Below, piece after piece: positions 1-6,663 of a stretch of 22,701 bases of DNA; position 1 is the first letter of the stretch; every line of letters starts with the position of its first letter. The translations under genes and the position numbers were made by a program. Location: the NCBI GenBank assembly GCA_045616485.1, contig JAZLGU010000040.1, positions 1 to 22,701 on the forward strand, given 5' to 3'. This DNA is from RGIG3528 sp045616485. GTDB lineage: Bacteria > Bacillota > Clostridia > Lachnospirales > Lachnospiraceae. The notes under the pieces were generated by a model. It had not been told where the DNA came from. It was given only the letters and a program-made list of their open reading frames with translations, and searched no databases.

Positions 1-178
1 TATTGGTAAGGCTGGGTGCAGGACTGGCTGTAGGCGCAGGCGTTTCGCTGGGTCCGTAGTCATTTTCTCCCTGTTCACCTATAGTAACCGCCTTAAAACC
101 GTCAAAAAAAGCAGACTGGCAGCCCCCTAGTGCCAGAAGAACAAAAAGATATAAAACTGTAATACCTACCTTTTTCAT
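1..178 (-). CDS. Putative lipoprotein, N-terminal part only (runs off the window)
   Basis: The reading frame starts at ATG 178-176 and leaves the window at base 1, so only about 59 residues are visible. They begin MKKVGITVLYLFVLLALGGC: a short basic start, a hydrophobic stretch and a lipobox (LGGC), the signature of a lipoprotein signal peptide cut before Cys20 and anchored to the outer face of the membrane. After that comes a short acidic stretch and a Pro/Thr/Ser/Ala-rich linker (SETPAPTASPAP), which usually separates a lipid anchor from an extracytoplasmic domain. A GGGGA ribosome site lies 6-7 bases before the ATG. The terminator at 220-250 separates it from the upstream operon. The functional domain lies outside the window, so no function can be given. 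Confidence 0.72.
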   Translation of the reverse strand, partial: MKKVGITVLYLFVLLALGGCQSAFFDGFKAVTIGEQGENDYGPSETPAPTASPAPSLTN

Positions 179-219
179 TTTAGTCCCCATATCATAAAAA
201 GAAAATCAACAGATATTTA

Positions 220-250
220 GAAAAAGTCTACTCCCTATATGGAATAGACT
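220..250 (-). terminator. Intrinsic terminator after the DUF1294 gene
   Basis: Read on the minus strand, a 10-bp stem (AGTCTATTCC paired with GGGAGTAGACT, including one G-U pair) closes a loop of about 6 bases and is followed directly by TTTTT. It lies about 35 bases beyond the stop at 286. It would end the operon that begins at glnS. Confidence 0.7.
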
Positions 251-285
251 AATTTATCTTAATAATGCTACTTTAAATAATTACC

Positions 286-579
286 CTATACATTAAAAAA
301 GCCAAGAACAAAAAGAACGGCAATCCAAACCAAAGCTATCATGGGAAAACCTATTATAAACTGTCTGTGTTTGGTCTTATGTCTAAAGGTATACATGCCT
401 ATAGTCCCGCCTATGGCACCACCCAATATCTGGATAAGAAAAAGTACTTTCTCGGATATGCGCCATTCTTTTTTTACAGCCTTACTTTTATCAATTCCCA
501 TAATAAGGAAACCGACTATAGTCATAATCATCAGGTAATAGGTCAGCACCAACCTGACTGTTTCATTCATCGTTAACAT
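286..579 (-). CDS. DUF1294 family small membrane protein
   Basis: A 97-residue protein with three hydrophobic segments. Its central motifs are those I know from DUF1294 proteins: GIDKSKA, then WRISEK, then LGGAIGG and FRHKTKHRQF. The family is small, membrane-embedded and of unknown function. I place the start at ATG 579 (MLTMNETV): GGGGAT lies 8 bases before it and overlaps the stop codon of the upstream DUF6062 gene (590-592), which suggests translational coupling. A longer frame extends upstream to 624 but would overlap that gene by 35 bases and has no ribosome site that I can see. This is the last gene of the glnS operon; a terminator follows at 220-250. Confidence 0.8.
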   Translation of the reverse strand: MLTMNETVRLVLTYYLMIMTIVGFLIMGIDKSKAVKKEWRISEKVLFLIQILGGAIGGTIGMYTFRHKTKHRQFIIGFPMIALVWIAVLFVLGFFNV

Positions 580-589
580 CTTATATCCC

Positions 590-1315
590 CTATTGCTTTT
601 CGTCCGGGTCATAATAAACAGCATCTAACTGAAGCATCATCCGCTGTACGGCATCCTTGGAGTTCTTCCAGTCTGCTTCAGCATTTCTGTAGTCAAACTT
701 ATCAATAAACCAGGAGAGATCATCCCTGATTCTCTTAAGTCCGGCCATATACAGCTCTGTCAATGTATCAGTAAAATCAGATACAGTATTTTTACCCAGA
801 TAATTTACCGACTGATTTAACAATAGTCTCATATGTTTATTGCAAATACCGTTGGCCTTACGTAGCTTTTCCCTGAAATCCGACTCCTTTTCGTAGAGGT
901 AAAAAACAGTTTCTATATATCTTTCAAAAACTTCCTCTACTCTCTTGCAGATAAAGCAGGAATCCTCTACCTTATGAAGATATTCAGATAATGAACATGT
1001 GTCTTCAGACTTGCGATTTTTTTGCACTTTCATGTGCTTTGTTTTGCTCTCAGCATCAGTAATAAGCCTGTCTGCATGAGTCTTTAGCATCAAAGCCATA
1101 CCCAGTCTGTTACCGCGCTTGTACATTTTTTCCACGTGGTCCTCGCAAAATCCCATGCGGTCTGTCACCATGCGGACGTCATCTTCCATATAGCTGGGGC
1201 CAAGAGTAAAGTCCAGAGCCCCCTCTTCAATTTTGTGATACATAACGCAAATGGGGCATTCGCAACGATTTTCAAATGCCTCATTTACGGGAATAGTATA
1301 GAGTTGTTCTTTCAT
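590..1315 (-). CDS. DUF6062 family protein, tandem CxxC...CxxH modules
   Basis: A 241-residue soluble protein that I recognise from memory as the DUF6062 family common in Lachnospiraceae; the function is unknown. The N-terminus (KEQLYTIPVNEAFENRCECP) and the later GPSYMEDDVR are typical. Cysteine and histidine spacing is striking: C20xxC23 then C57xxH60, and again C120xxC123 then C158xxH161. The two halves each look like one zinc-binding module, with 34 and 35 residues between the last Cys of the pair and the CxxH. There is no signal peptide or membrane segment. Its ATG shares one base with the stop of the upstream DUF2225 gene (TAATG), so the two are probably translated together. Zinc binding is inferred from the motif. 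Confidence 0.78.
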   Translation of the reverse strand: MKEQLYTIPVNEAFENRCECPICVMYHKIEEGALDFTLGPSYMEDDVRMVTDRMGFCEDHVEKMYKRGNRLGMALMLKTHADRLITDAESKTKHMKVQKNRKSEDTCSLSEYLHKVEDSCFICKRVEEVFERYIETVFYLYEKESDFREKLRKANGICNKHMRLLLNQSVNYLGKNTVSDFTDTLTELYMAGLKRIRDDLSWFIDKFDYRNAEADWKNSKDAVQRMMLQLDAVYYDPDEKQ

Positions 1316-2175
1316 TATTCGTCCTTATGACCTGAAGCAATAATCTTGTCCTTAATGTCTCTTGCCTTATCTTTAATTCGTTCAGGTGCAGTCCTGGACT
1401 GAATTACTCTGCCCAAAGTACGAAGGGCATCATCATATTTTTCCAGCTTGTAGGCCAGCACTGCTAAAAGGTATGTCAGTGTTATTTCATCCATACCGCA
1501 CATAGGGAAAGGCTCTTTTGTAAAGGCATCATTAAAGCCTTCATAAGCATTTTCAAGGAATTCCTTCTCCTGAGCCAGAATATTATTCTTCTGACCGTTT
1601 AAGAAAGGGGCATCTCCCATGCTTTCTCTCTTTCCACGTAAAAGCCATGCTGTCTTAAGGCAGATAAATGCCCTCTCTGATGGCTTGGCATGCTTAACAA
1701 TGGCACAGGCAAGAGCCAGACGATGCTTTGTTATAGCCTCATCATAATCAATGATATTGGTACTCTGATTAATACCTGTAAAGCTCATTCTGATATTGTC
1801 ATTCAAAAGCTTTCGCTGAGTCTGGGAAAGCGGAGTGGTAAAATACCTAAGAAGGGCTGAATACCCGCATTTTGAGCAGGTAAGCGCGTCATACTTAAGT
1901 ACATCACAGTAATTATAATGGGGACGTAAATCCTCATCACTACCTATAGTTTTTAACTTAGTAGTAAGTACAGTTCTTGATGTAAACTGAAAGTCGCACA
2001 CGGGACAAATGTATTTCTTATCAATAAGAAAGTCCTCTTCCTTTGGCTCCTCTACAGCCTTTTTTGCAGCCTGCTTATTGGAAGCCTTCTCATCTTTTTC
2101 AATATCTTCAAATACTTTAAGCTTTGAAAGGCCTCCGATACCAAGATTCTCAAGTCCGTCAAAAAGATTTCCCAT
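1315..2175 (-). CDS. DUF2225 domain protein
   Basis: A 286-residue protein. Residues 50-110 carry the DUF2225 signature: KYICPVCDFQF (C57, C60) and LTCSKCGYSAL (C100, C103), four cysteines that probably hold one zinc ion. Before it lies a charged, Lys/Glu-rich stretch (residues 20-50). The C-terminal two thirds are helical, with a TPR-like look (AVLAYKLEKYDDALRTLGRV). The family is widespread in Clostridia and uncharacterised. The start is preceded by GGAGAAGG about 7 bases away. It lies 30 bases after glnS and overlaps the DUF6062 gene by one base, so all three are probably one transcript. Confidence 0.85.
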   Translation of the reverse strand: MGNLFDGLENLGIGGLSKLKVFEDIEKDEKASNKQAAKKAVEEPKEEDFLIDKKYICPVCDFQFTSRTVLTTKLKTIGSDEDLRPHYNYCDVLKYDALTCSKCGYSALLRYFTTPLSQTQRKLLNDNIRMSFTGINQSTNIIDYDEAITKHRLALACAIVKHAKPSERAFICLKTAWLLRGKRESMGDAPFLNGQKNNILAQEKEFLENAYEGFNDAFTKEPFPMCGMDEITLTYLLAVLAYKLEKYDDALRTLGRVIQSRTAPERIKDKARDIKDKIIASGHKDE

Positions 2176-2205
2176 TATTATACCTTCTCCTAATATTATA
2201 TATAA

Positions 2206-3906
2206 TTACTTTTTGAATCCGTCTTTAAGTGCAACTGAACGGTTAAATACAAGCTTACCGTCTTTTGAATCCTTATAGTCAAGAGCAAAGTAGCCCATTC
2301 TCAAAAACTGGAAGGATGGCTCATTCTCTCCTGCCTTGGATACTTCTACTTCTGCCAGAGACTTTTCTCCCTTACATCCTGTAAGCACCTCCAGTGAATC
2401 AGGATTCAGGCAGGTAACAAAATCTTCTGCTGCATCCGGTGTAGGATCAGAGAAAAGATTGTCATAAAGTCTCGCCTCAAAGTCAACGCAGTTATTGGCA
2501 TCAACCCAGTGGATGGTAGCGCCCTTAACCTTACGTCCGTCTGCAGGATCCCCGCCTCTGCTCTCAGGATCGTAAGTAGCATAAATCTCCTGGATCTCAC
2601 CGGCTTCATTCTTCTTGCAGCCTGTACAGGTAATAAGGTATGCGCCCTTAAGTCTGCACTCAGGTCCGTTAGGTGAAAGTCTCTTATACTTAGGCACAGG
2701 CTCTTCCATAAAGTCATCTGCCTCAATATAAATCTCTCTGGAAAAAGTAACTTTTCTGTCTCCGGTCTCAGGAGCATTAGGATTATTCTCTACTGAAAGC
2801 TCCTCTGTCTGCCCCTCAGGATAATTGGTAATAACGAGCTTCACAGGATGAAGCACTGCCATTTTACGAGGAGCATTCATATTAAGATCATCTCTTAAGC
2901 AGCTCTCAAGAAAAGCATACTCTACTGTAGAATTTACCTTGGATACACCAATCTTCTCACAGAAATCCCTGATGGATGCACTGGTATAGCCACGACGACG
3001 CAGACCGCAAAGTGTAGGCATTCTGGGGTCATCCCAGCCTGCTACATAGTTCTCTGTAACCAGACGTCTTAATTTTCTCTTGGACATAACAGTATAATTG
3101 ATACCAAGTCTAGCAAATTCAATCTGTCTTGGATGACATGGAACGGATACATTCTCCACTACCCAGTTGTAAAGCGGTCTGTGCTCCTCATACTCAAGTG
3201 AGCAAAGCGAATGGGTAATGCCCTCCAGCGCATCCTGAATAGGATGTGCAAAGTCGTACATAGGGAAAATACACCACTTTTTGCCCTGACGATGATGCTC
3301 AATGAATCTGATACGATAAATAACAGGGTCACGCATGTTAAAATTGCCTGACTCCAAATCAATCTTGGCACGAAGTGTATACTTACCCTCTTCGAACTCA
3401 CCGTCTCTCATGCGCTTGAACAGGTCAAGAGACTCCTCTATCGGTCTGTCTCTGTATGGACTTACAGCAGGATGTGTGGTGTCGCCTCTGTACTTGGAGA
3501 ACTCTTCAGGTGTAAGCTCACATACATATGCCAGGCCTTTTTTAATCAGCTCCACTGCATACTCGTAGTCTTTTTCAAAATAATCAGATCCGTAATAGAA
3601 TCTGTCCCCCCAGTCAAAACCAAGCCAGTGAATATCTTCCTGTATAGCCTCGACAAATTCCGTATCCTCTTTTGCAGGATTGGTATCATCCATACGGAGA
3701 TTGGTAATGCCGCCAAACTTCTCAGCAGTACCAAAATCGATAACCAATGCCTTACAATGACCTATATGAAGGTAACCATTAGGCTCAGGAGGAAAACGGG
3801 TAACAATCTCGGATACTTTTCCCTCTGCCAGGTCCTTCTCTACAGCCAGTTCAATAAAATTCTTTGACACCGGCTCTTTAGCTTCAATATTAATATCTTC
3901 TGCCAT
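2206..3906 (-). CDS. glnS: Glutamine--tRNA ligase (GlnRS)
   Basis: This cytoplasmic class I aminoacyl-tRNA synthetase joins glutamine to tRNA-Gln using ATP. The 566 residues match the length of the E. coli enzyme (about 554). The first class I signature is at 47-50 (RFPPEPNGYLHIGH) and the second is the GlnRS form of KMSKS, VMSKRKL, around 273-279. The stretch WDDPRMPTLCGLRRRGY that follows is characteristic of GlnRS rather than GluRS. The anticodon-binding beta barrels fill the C-terminal half (ADGRKVKGATIHW, RLYDNLFSDPTP). A ribosome site AGAGGTG lies 5 bases before ATG 3906. It heads the operon with the DUF2225, DUF6062 and DUF1294 genes. Confidence 0.97.
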   Translation of the reverse strand: MAEDINIEAKEPVSKNFIELAVEKDLAEGKVSEIVTRFPPEPNGYLHIGHCKALVIDFGTAEKFGGITNLRMDDTNPAKEDTEFVEAIQEDIHWLGFDWGDRFYYGSDYFEKDYEYAVELIKKGLAYVCELTPEEFSKYRGDTTHPAVSPYRDRPIEESLDLFKRMRDGEFEEGKYTLRAKIDLESGNFNMRDPVIYRIRFIEHHRQGKKWCIFPMYDFAHPIQDALEGITHSLCSLEYEEHRPLYNWVVENVSVPCHPRQIEFARLGINYTVMSKRKLRRLVTENYVAGWDDPRMPTLCGLRRRGYTSASIRDFCEKIGVSKVNSTVEYAFLESCLRDDLNMNAPRKMAVLHPVKLVITNYPEGQTEELSVENNPNAPETGDRKVTFSREIYIEADDFMEEPVPKYKRLSPNGPECRLKGAYLITCTGCKKNEAGEIQEIYATYDPESRGGDPADGRKVKGATIHWVDANNCVDFEARLYDNLFSDPTPDAAEDFVTCLNPDSLEVLTGCKGEKSLAEVEVSKAGENEPSFQFLRMGYFALDYKDSKDGKLVFNRSVALKDGFKK

Positions 3907-3938
3907 AAAAACACCTCTTAAACAACATATATTCTATA

Positions 3939-3967
3939 ATTTTATATCATTATTCTAATAATTTCAA
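3939..3967 (-). promoter_or_regulatory. Candidate housekeeping promoter of the glnS operon
   Basis: On the minus strand, TTGAAA (3962-3967) is followed after exactly 17 bases by TAAAAT (3939-3944), which gives a leader of roughly 25 bases. An alternative -10, TATAAA with a preceding TG, overlaps with 15-base spacing. The region is AT-rich, so chance matches are possible. Confidence 0.5.
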
Positions 3968-3969
3968 CG

Positions 3970-5109
3970 TTAAAATTTCACTTTTCTGTAGTAGGCCAGC
4001 AAAAGATCCACTACCTCGCCGTAGCTTTTTGTTCCCGACTCCACCTGATTGCCCTGAAGGTAGGAATTGTTTGCATTTTCCACAGTATTGGATATAACAG
4101 TATCCTCAAACTGCTTCCAGTATTCGCTGTTTGCAGTCAGATCTCTTCTGACGCCGTTGCACATAGGTGCCACTACATCAAAGTAATGCTCAGGGTCTGC
4201 TGAATAGTAGGCATTCATGGTATGAATCAGAGCCTCCATAAAACATGAATATCTGATCTCGGGATTGTCTGAATAAAGTCCTGTGAGAAAGCTTAGGAAA
4301 TTCGCCTCATTCTCCCTGATAAATCCATTAAGATGGGACAGCTCATGGGCCATTGTACTGTATATGGAGTAATCAGGCACATCAATATTCACATTGGCTT
4401 CCATGGTCCAGCAGGTATAAAGACCGGTCATCTCAGTCTTTGACATCTGATAGGAAAAAAGGACTCCCTTGGGCCTTACATCAGGTCCCGCAAAATAAAG
4501 CCCCGTATCAGTCTTTTTCAACTCTTTGTATTCTTCTCGGATTTCCTTGGCCATCTGCTTCTTGGATATAGAAAGCATATAGACTCCGTCTTTATCTTCA
4601 AGAAGTGCTTTTTCTTCTCCTTCTCTAAGCTCATTGGTCATATCTATCAGGCGGACCAGCAGTTCCTTCAGCTCTTCCTTGGAAGAAGCTCTCACCTCCA
4701 GCTCCATCTGCTCTGCTACAGACACGCGGCTGTAATTGGCTCCACAGCCAAAAACATAGAAAGAATAAACCACGCCTCCCAGAATTACGCATTGAAGCAA
4801 AAACGTTATAATGACAAAAAGCTTTGCCCCCTTTGTCCTTATCAGCCTCACTATAAAAATCACCAGTAAGGTAATAACAAGAAAGGGCGCTAAAATGATG
4901 GATATTTCCGCCACAGAAAAAGGAAAAAGCGAAAACAGTGACCCCAGTAAGTAAGACAAGGGTCTAAACAGCCATTTTACAAAGAAATTCTCCGTAAATG
5001 CTGTTGAATGTCTGGCCATCATTAATATGCCATAAGAAAGAGGCCATAACAGCAATAATAAGTTTCTTTTCCTAAGCAGGGCCTTTTTTATTTGTAAACT
5101 AATTTTCAT
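3970..5109 (-). CDS. DUF3810 family membrane protein with zinc-metallopeptidase motif
   Basis: Taken from ATG 5109 (MKISLQIKKALLRKRN) this is 379 residues; a longer frame to 5172 lies deep inside the upstream kinase gene and I discount it. The order is a basic N-terminus, three membrane segments (about 15-32, 65-90 and 97-122), a charged coiled region (135-200) and an outer domain. At 255-259 is HELSH, followed by NGFIRENEANF, which gives the pattern HExxHxxGFxxExEANF known from DUF3810. HExxH plus a downstream Glu is the zinc site of gluzincin-type peptidases, but I know of no proven peptidase activity for this family. The gene overlaps the histidine kinase by 11 bases, so the two are coexpressed. 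Confidence 0.83.
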   Translation of the reverse strand: MKISLQIKKALLRKRNLLLLLWPLSYGILMMARHSTAFTENFFVKWLFRPLSYLLGSLFSLFPFSVAEISIILAPFLVITLLVIFIVRLIRTKGAKLFVIITFLLQCVILGGVVYSFYVFGCGANYSRVSVAEQMELEVRASSKEELKELLVRLIDMTNELREGEEKALLEDKDGVYMLSISKKQMAKEIREEYKELKKTDTGLYFAGPDVRPKGVLFSYQMSKTEMTGLYTCWTMEANVNIDVPDYSIYSTMAHELSHLNGFIRENEANFLSFLTGLYSDNPEIRYSCFMEALIHTMNAYYSADPEHYFDVVAPMCNGVRRDLTANSEYWKQFEDTVISNTVENANNSYLQGNQVESGTKSYGEVVDLLLAYYRKVKF

Positions 5110-6403
5110 ATCGTCTGCTCTTTTTAGGGATTTTAATGGTAACGACAGTGCCCAGCATAGGCGCAGAATCAATATCCATGGTAGCTGCGCACATTGTCAT
5201 AAGTCTGGTACGCACATTATCAATACCTACATGCTCTCTGCCGTCTGAAGGCTTTTCATCGACCACAAAGCCCACTCCATCATCTTTTATAATAACTTCA
5301 TAGTAATCAGGCTTTTCGGAAGAACTGATGCTAAGAGCTCCCTCGCCCGATTCTTTGCCACATATTCCATGTTTTACGGCATTTTCAGCAATAGGCTGAA
5401 TGGTAAGCGGAGGTATCATAAAATCTCTGGACTGGATATCGTATGATACCGTAAGTCTATCACCGAATCGCATCATTTCCAGCTCCAGATAAGTCTGCAC
5501 ATGCTCCAGCTCCTCCGAAAAAGGAACTGACATTTTTTTATGAACAGAGTCCAGATTTTTTCGAAGATAACGGGAAAAATTAAGAGTAGCCCTCTTGGCT
5601 TCTGCTGCATCTTTATCACAAAGAGCTGCTATTGCTGTCAGGGAATTATGCAGAAAGTGCGGCTGTATCTGAGAAAGCATAATGGAAGTCTTAGACTCCA
5701 CCAGCTCCTTTTTCTGACGCTCCAATAAGAGATTCTGCTCTGATTTAATATTAAAAAATGTAATGAAAATGGCAAAATGGAAAAACCAGTACAGTAAAGG
5801 AAGGCGACTAATAAATATATAAAGAATAGACCCCAGTATCGTAAGAGCAATATAGGTCCATGTAGCAAATGCTCCACCTTTATGAAGATTTTTCCCATAA
5901 CGGATAAACAAATAGAAATCTAAAGGAAGCACAAGTAAAACAAGAATAATAAGAAGCACCCATAACGGGCCTCGCTGAAACGTATTCGTTGCAGGATCAA
6001 TATAACAAAAGAATTTGAAAAAAATATTCAATACAGCCAACAGCTCCAGGGATCCTGAAATAATCCATGTTACCAGACGAATAGTACTTCTTTTTTTATC
6101 TTCTACTTTAAGGTAGCAAGCCATGTAATTAGTGAAAACCGGAGTAGTAAGGCCCAGACATACAGTAGAAACAAATATGGATGTTTTCATAAGCTCAGGA
6201 TAATAGCTGCGTTCAAAGCCTTCGGCCAGATATCTGACGCCATTAGCCAAAAGCATGCCAATGTCCATAAGACATAGAAGCGAGAAAAAATAATCAGATG
6301 TCTCCCGCCTGTTAAAACGTACAAGAGAGTACAATAACAAAATAATGGCAAACATTGCATATACAAAATCCGATATCGAGCATATCAGGTCAAGTACTGT
6401 CAT
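5099..6403 (-). CDS. Sensor histidine kinase, LytS/YehU type
   Basis: A 434-residue membrane kinase. Residues 1-220 hold six or seven membrane helices with short loops and no large outer domain. The phosphoacceptor region has the His_kinase (LytS/YehU) motif QIQPHFLHNSL, with phospho-His at about 249. The ATP-binding domain has the N box ENAVKHG (340-346) and G box DDGVGF (374-379), then GIDNVRTRL. Family members phosphorylate LytTR or AraC-type response regulators, but none is adjacent here; the next gene in the operon is the DUF3810 protein. The start codon is preceded by GGAGGAAGGG. Upstream on the same strand lie a hairpin and tRNA-Gly, and I see no convincing separate promoter. Confidence 0.9.
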   Translation of the reverse strand: MTVLDLICSISDFVYAMFAIILLLYSLVRFNRRETSDYFFSLLCLMDIGMLLANGVRYLAEGFERSYYPELMKTSIFVSTVCLGLTTPVFTNYMACYLKVEDKKRSTIRLVTWIISGSLELLAVLNIFFKFFCYIDPATNTFQRGPLWVLLIILVLLVLPLDFYLFIRYGKNLHKGGAFATWTYIALTILGSILYIFISRLPLLYWFFHFAIFITFFNIKSEQNLLLERQKKELVESKTSIMLSQIQPHFLHNSLTAIAALCDKDAAEAKRATLNFSRYLRKNLDSVHKKMSVPFSEELEHVQTYLELEMMRFGDRLTVSYDIQSRDFMIPPLTIQPIAENAVKHGICGKESGEGALSISSSEKPDYYEVIIKDDGVGFVVDEKPSDGREHVGIDNVRTRLMTMCAATMDIDSAPMLGTVVTIKIPKKSRRYEN

Positions 6404-6430
6404 CTCTCACCCTTCCTCCCAAATTAATAT

Positions 6431-6448
6431 AGGGCAGTCTCCTGCCCT
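6431..6448 (-). terminator. GC-rich hairpin with GAGA tetraloop after tRNA-Gly
   Basis: A perfect 7-bp stem AGGGCAG/CTGCCCT closes a GAGA (GNRA-type) loop on the minus strand, 8 bases beyond the tRNA-Gly gene and upstream of the kinase ribosome site. It is not followed by a run of T (ATATTAATTT), so it may be a weak terminator or an RNA processing or stabilising element. Confidence 0.4.
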
Positions 6449-6455
6449 TACACAA

Positions 6456-6526
6456 AGCAGGTGGCGGGAGTCGAACCCGTCTCGTCGGCTTGGGAAGCCA
6501 AAGTTTTACCGATAAACTACACCTGC
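6456..6526 (-). tRNA. tRNA-Gly(CCC)
   Basis: A full cloverleaf of 71 bases. The acceptor stem is GCAGGTG/CACCTGC, the D arm GTTTATCGGTAAAAC, and the anticodon stem TTGGC/GCCGA around loop TTCCCAA, so the anticodon is CCC (6492-6494). The T loop is TTCGACT. The discriminator is T, as expected for bacterial glycine tRNA. The CCA end is not encoded (TTT follows). The outermost T-stem pair appears to be an A-C mismatch. Confidence 0.93.
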
Positions 6527-6541
6527 AAAATCAACATGTAA

Positions 6542-6570
6542 ATCTTATCATATGTTATTAAGACTTTCAA
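6542..6570 (-). promoter_or_regulatory. Promoter of tRNA-Gly
   Basis: On the minus strand, TTGAAA (6565-6570), a 17-base spacer and TAAGAT (6542-6547), the last preceded by TG one base away (extended -10). Transcription would start about 10 bases before the mature tRNA end. Confidence 0.65.
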
Positions 6571-6603
6571 CAAAATATCTTAAAAAATAAATAAATTTAC
6601 CTA

Positions 6604-6630
6604 TAAATTCCTACGTAAAATATCCGATAC
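6604..6630 (+). promoter_or_regulatory. Sigma-D (sigma-28) flagellar promoter
   Basis: TAAA (6604-6607), a spacer of exactly 15 bases, then TCCGATAC (6623-6630). The consensus for sigma-28/sigma-D promoters is TAAA-N15-GCCGATAA, so the spacing is perfect and 6 of 8 bases of the -10 element match. It lies 33 bases before the flagellin start. Together with gene identity this supports late flagellar control needing FliA/SigD and relief of FlgM. Confidence 0.8.
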
Positions 6631-6663
6631 CATAATTAGAATACTAATAAAGGGGTTTACACT

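Noticed and set aside
3472..3867. Plus-strand frame of about 131 residues opposite glnS
   Set aside because: It is antisense to the conserved catalytic region of GlnRS, has no ribosome site and no recognisable motif.
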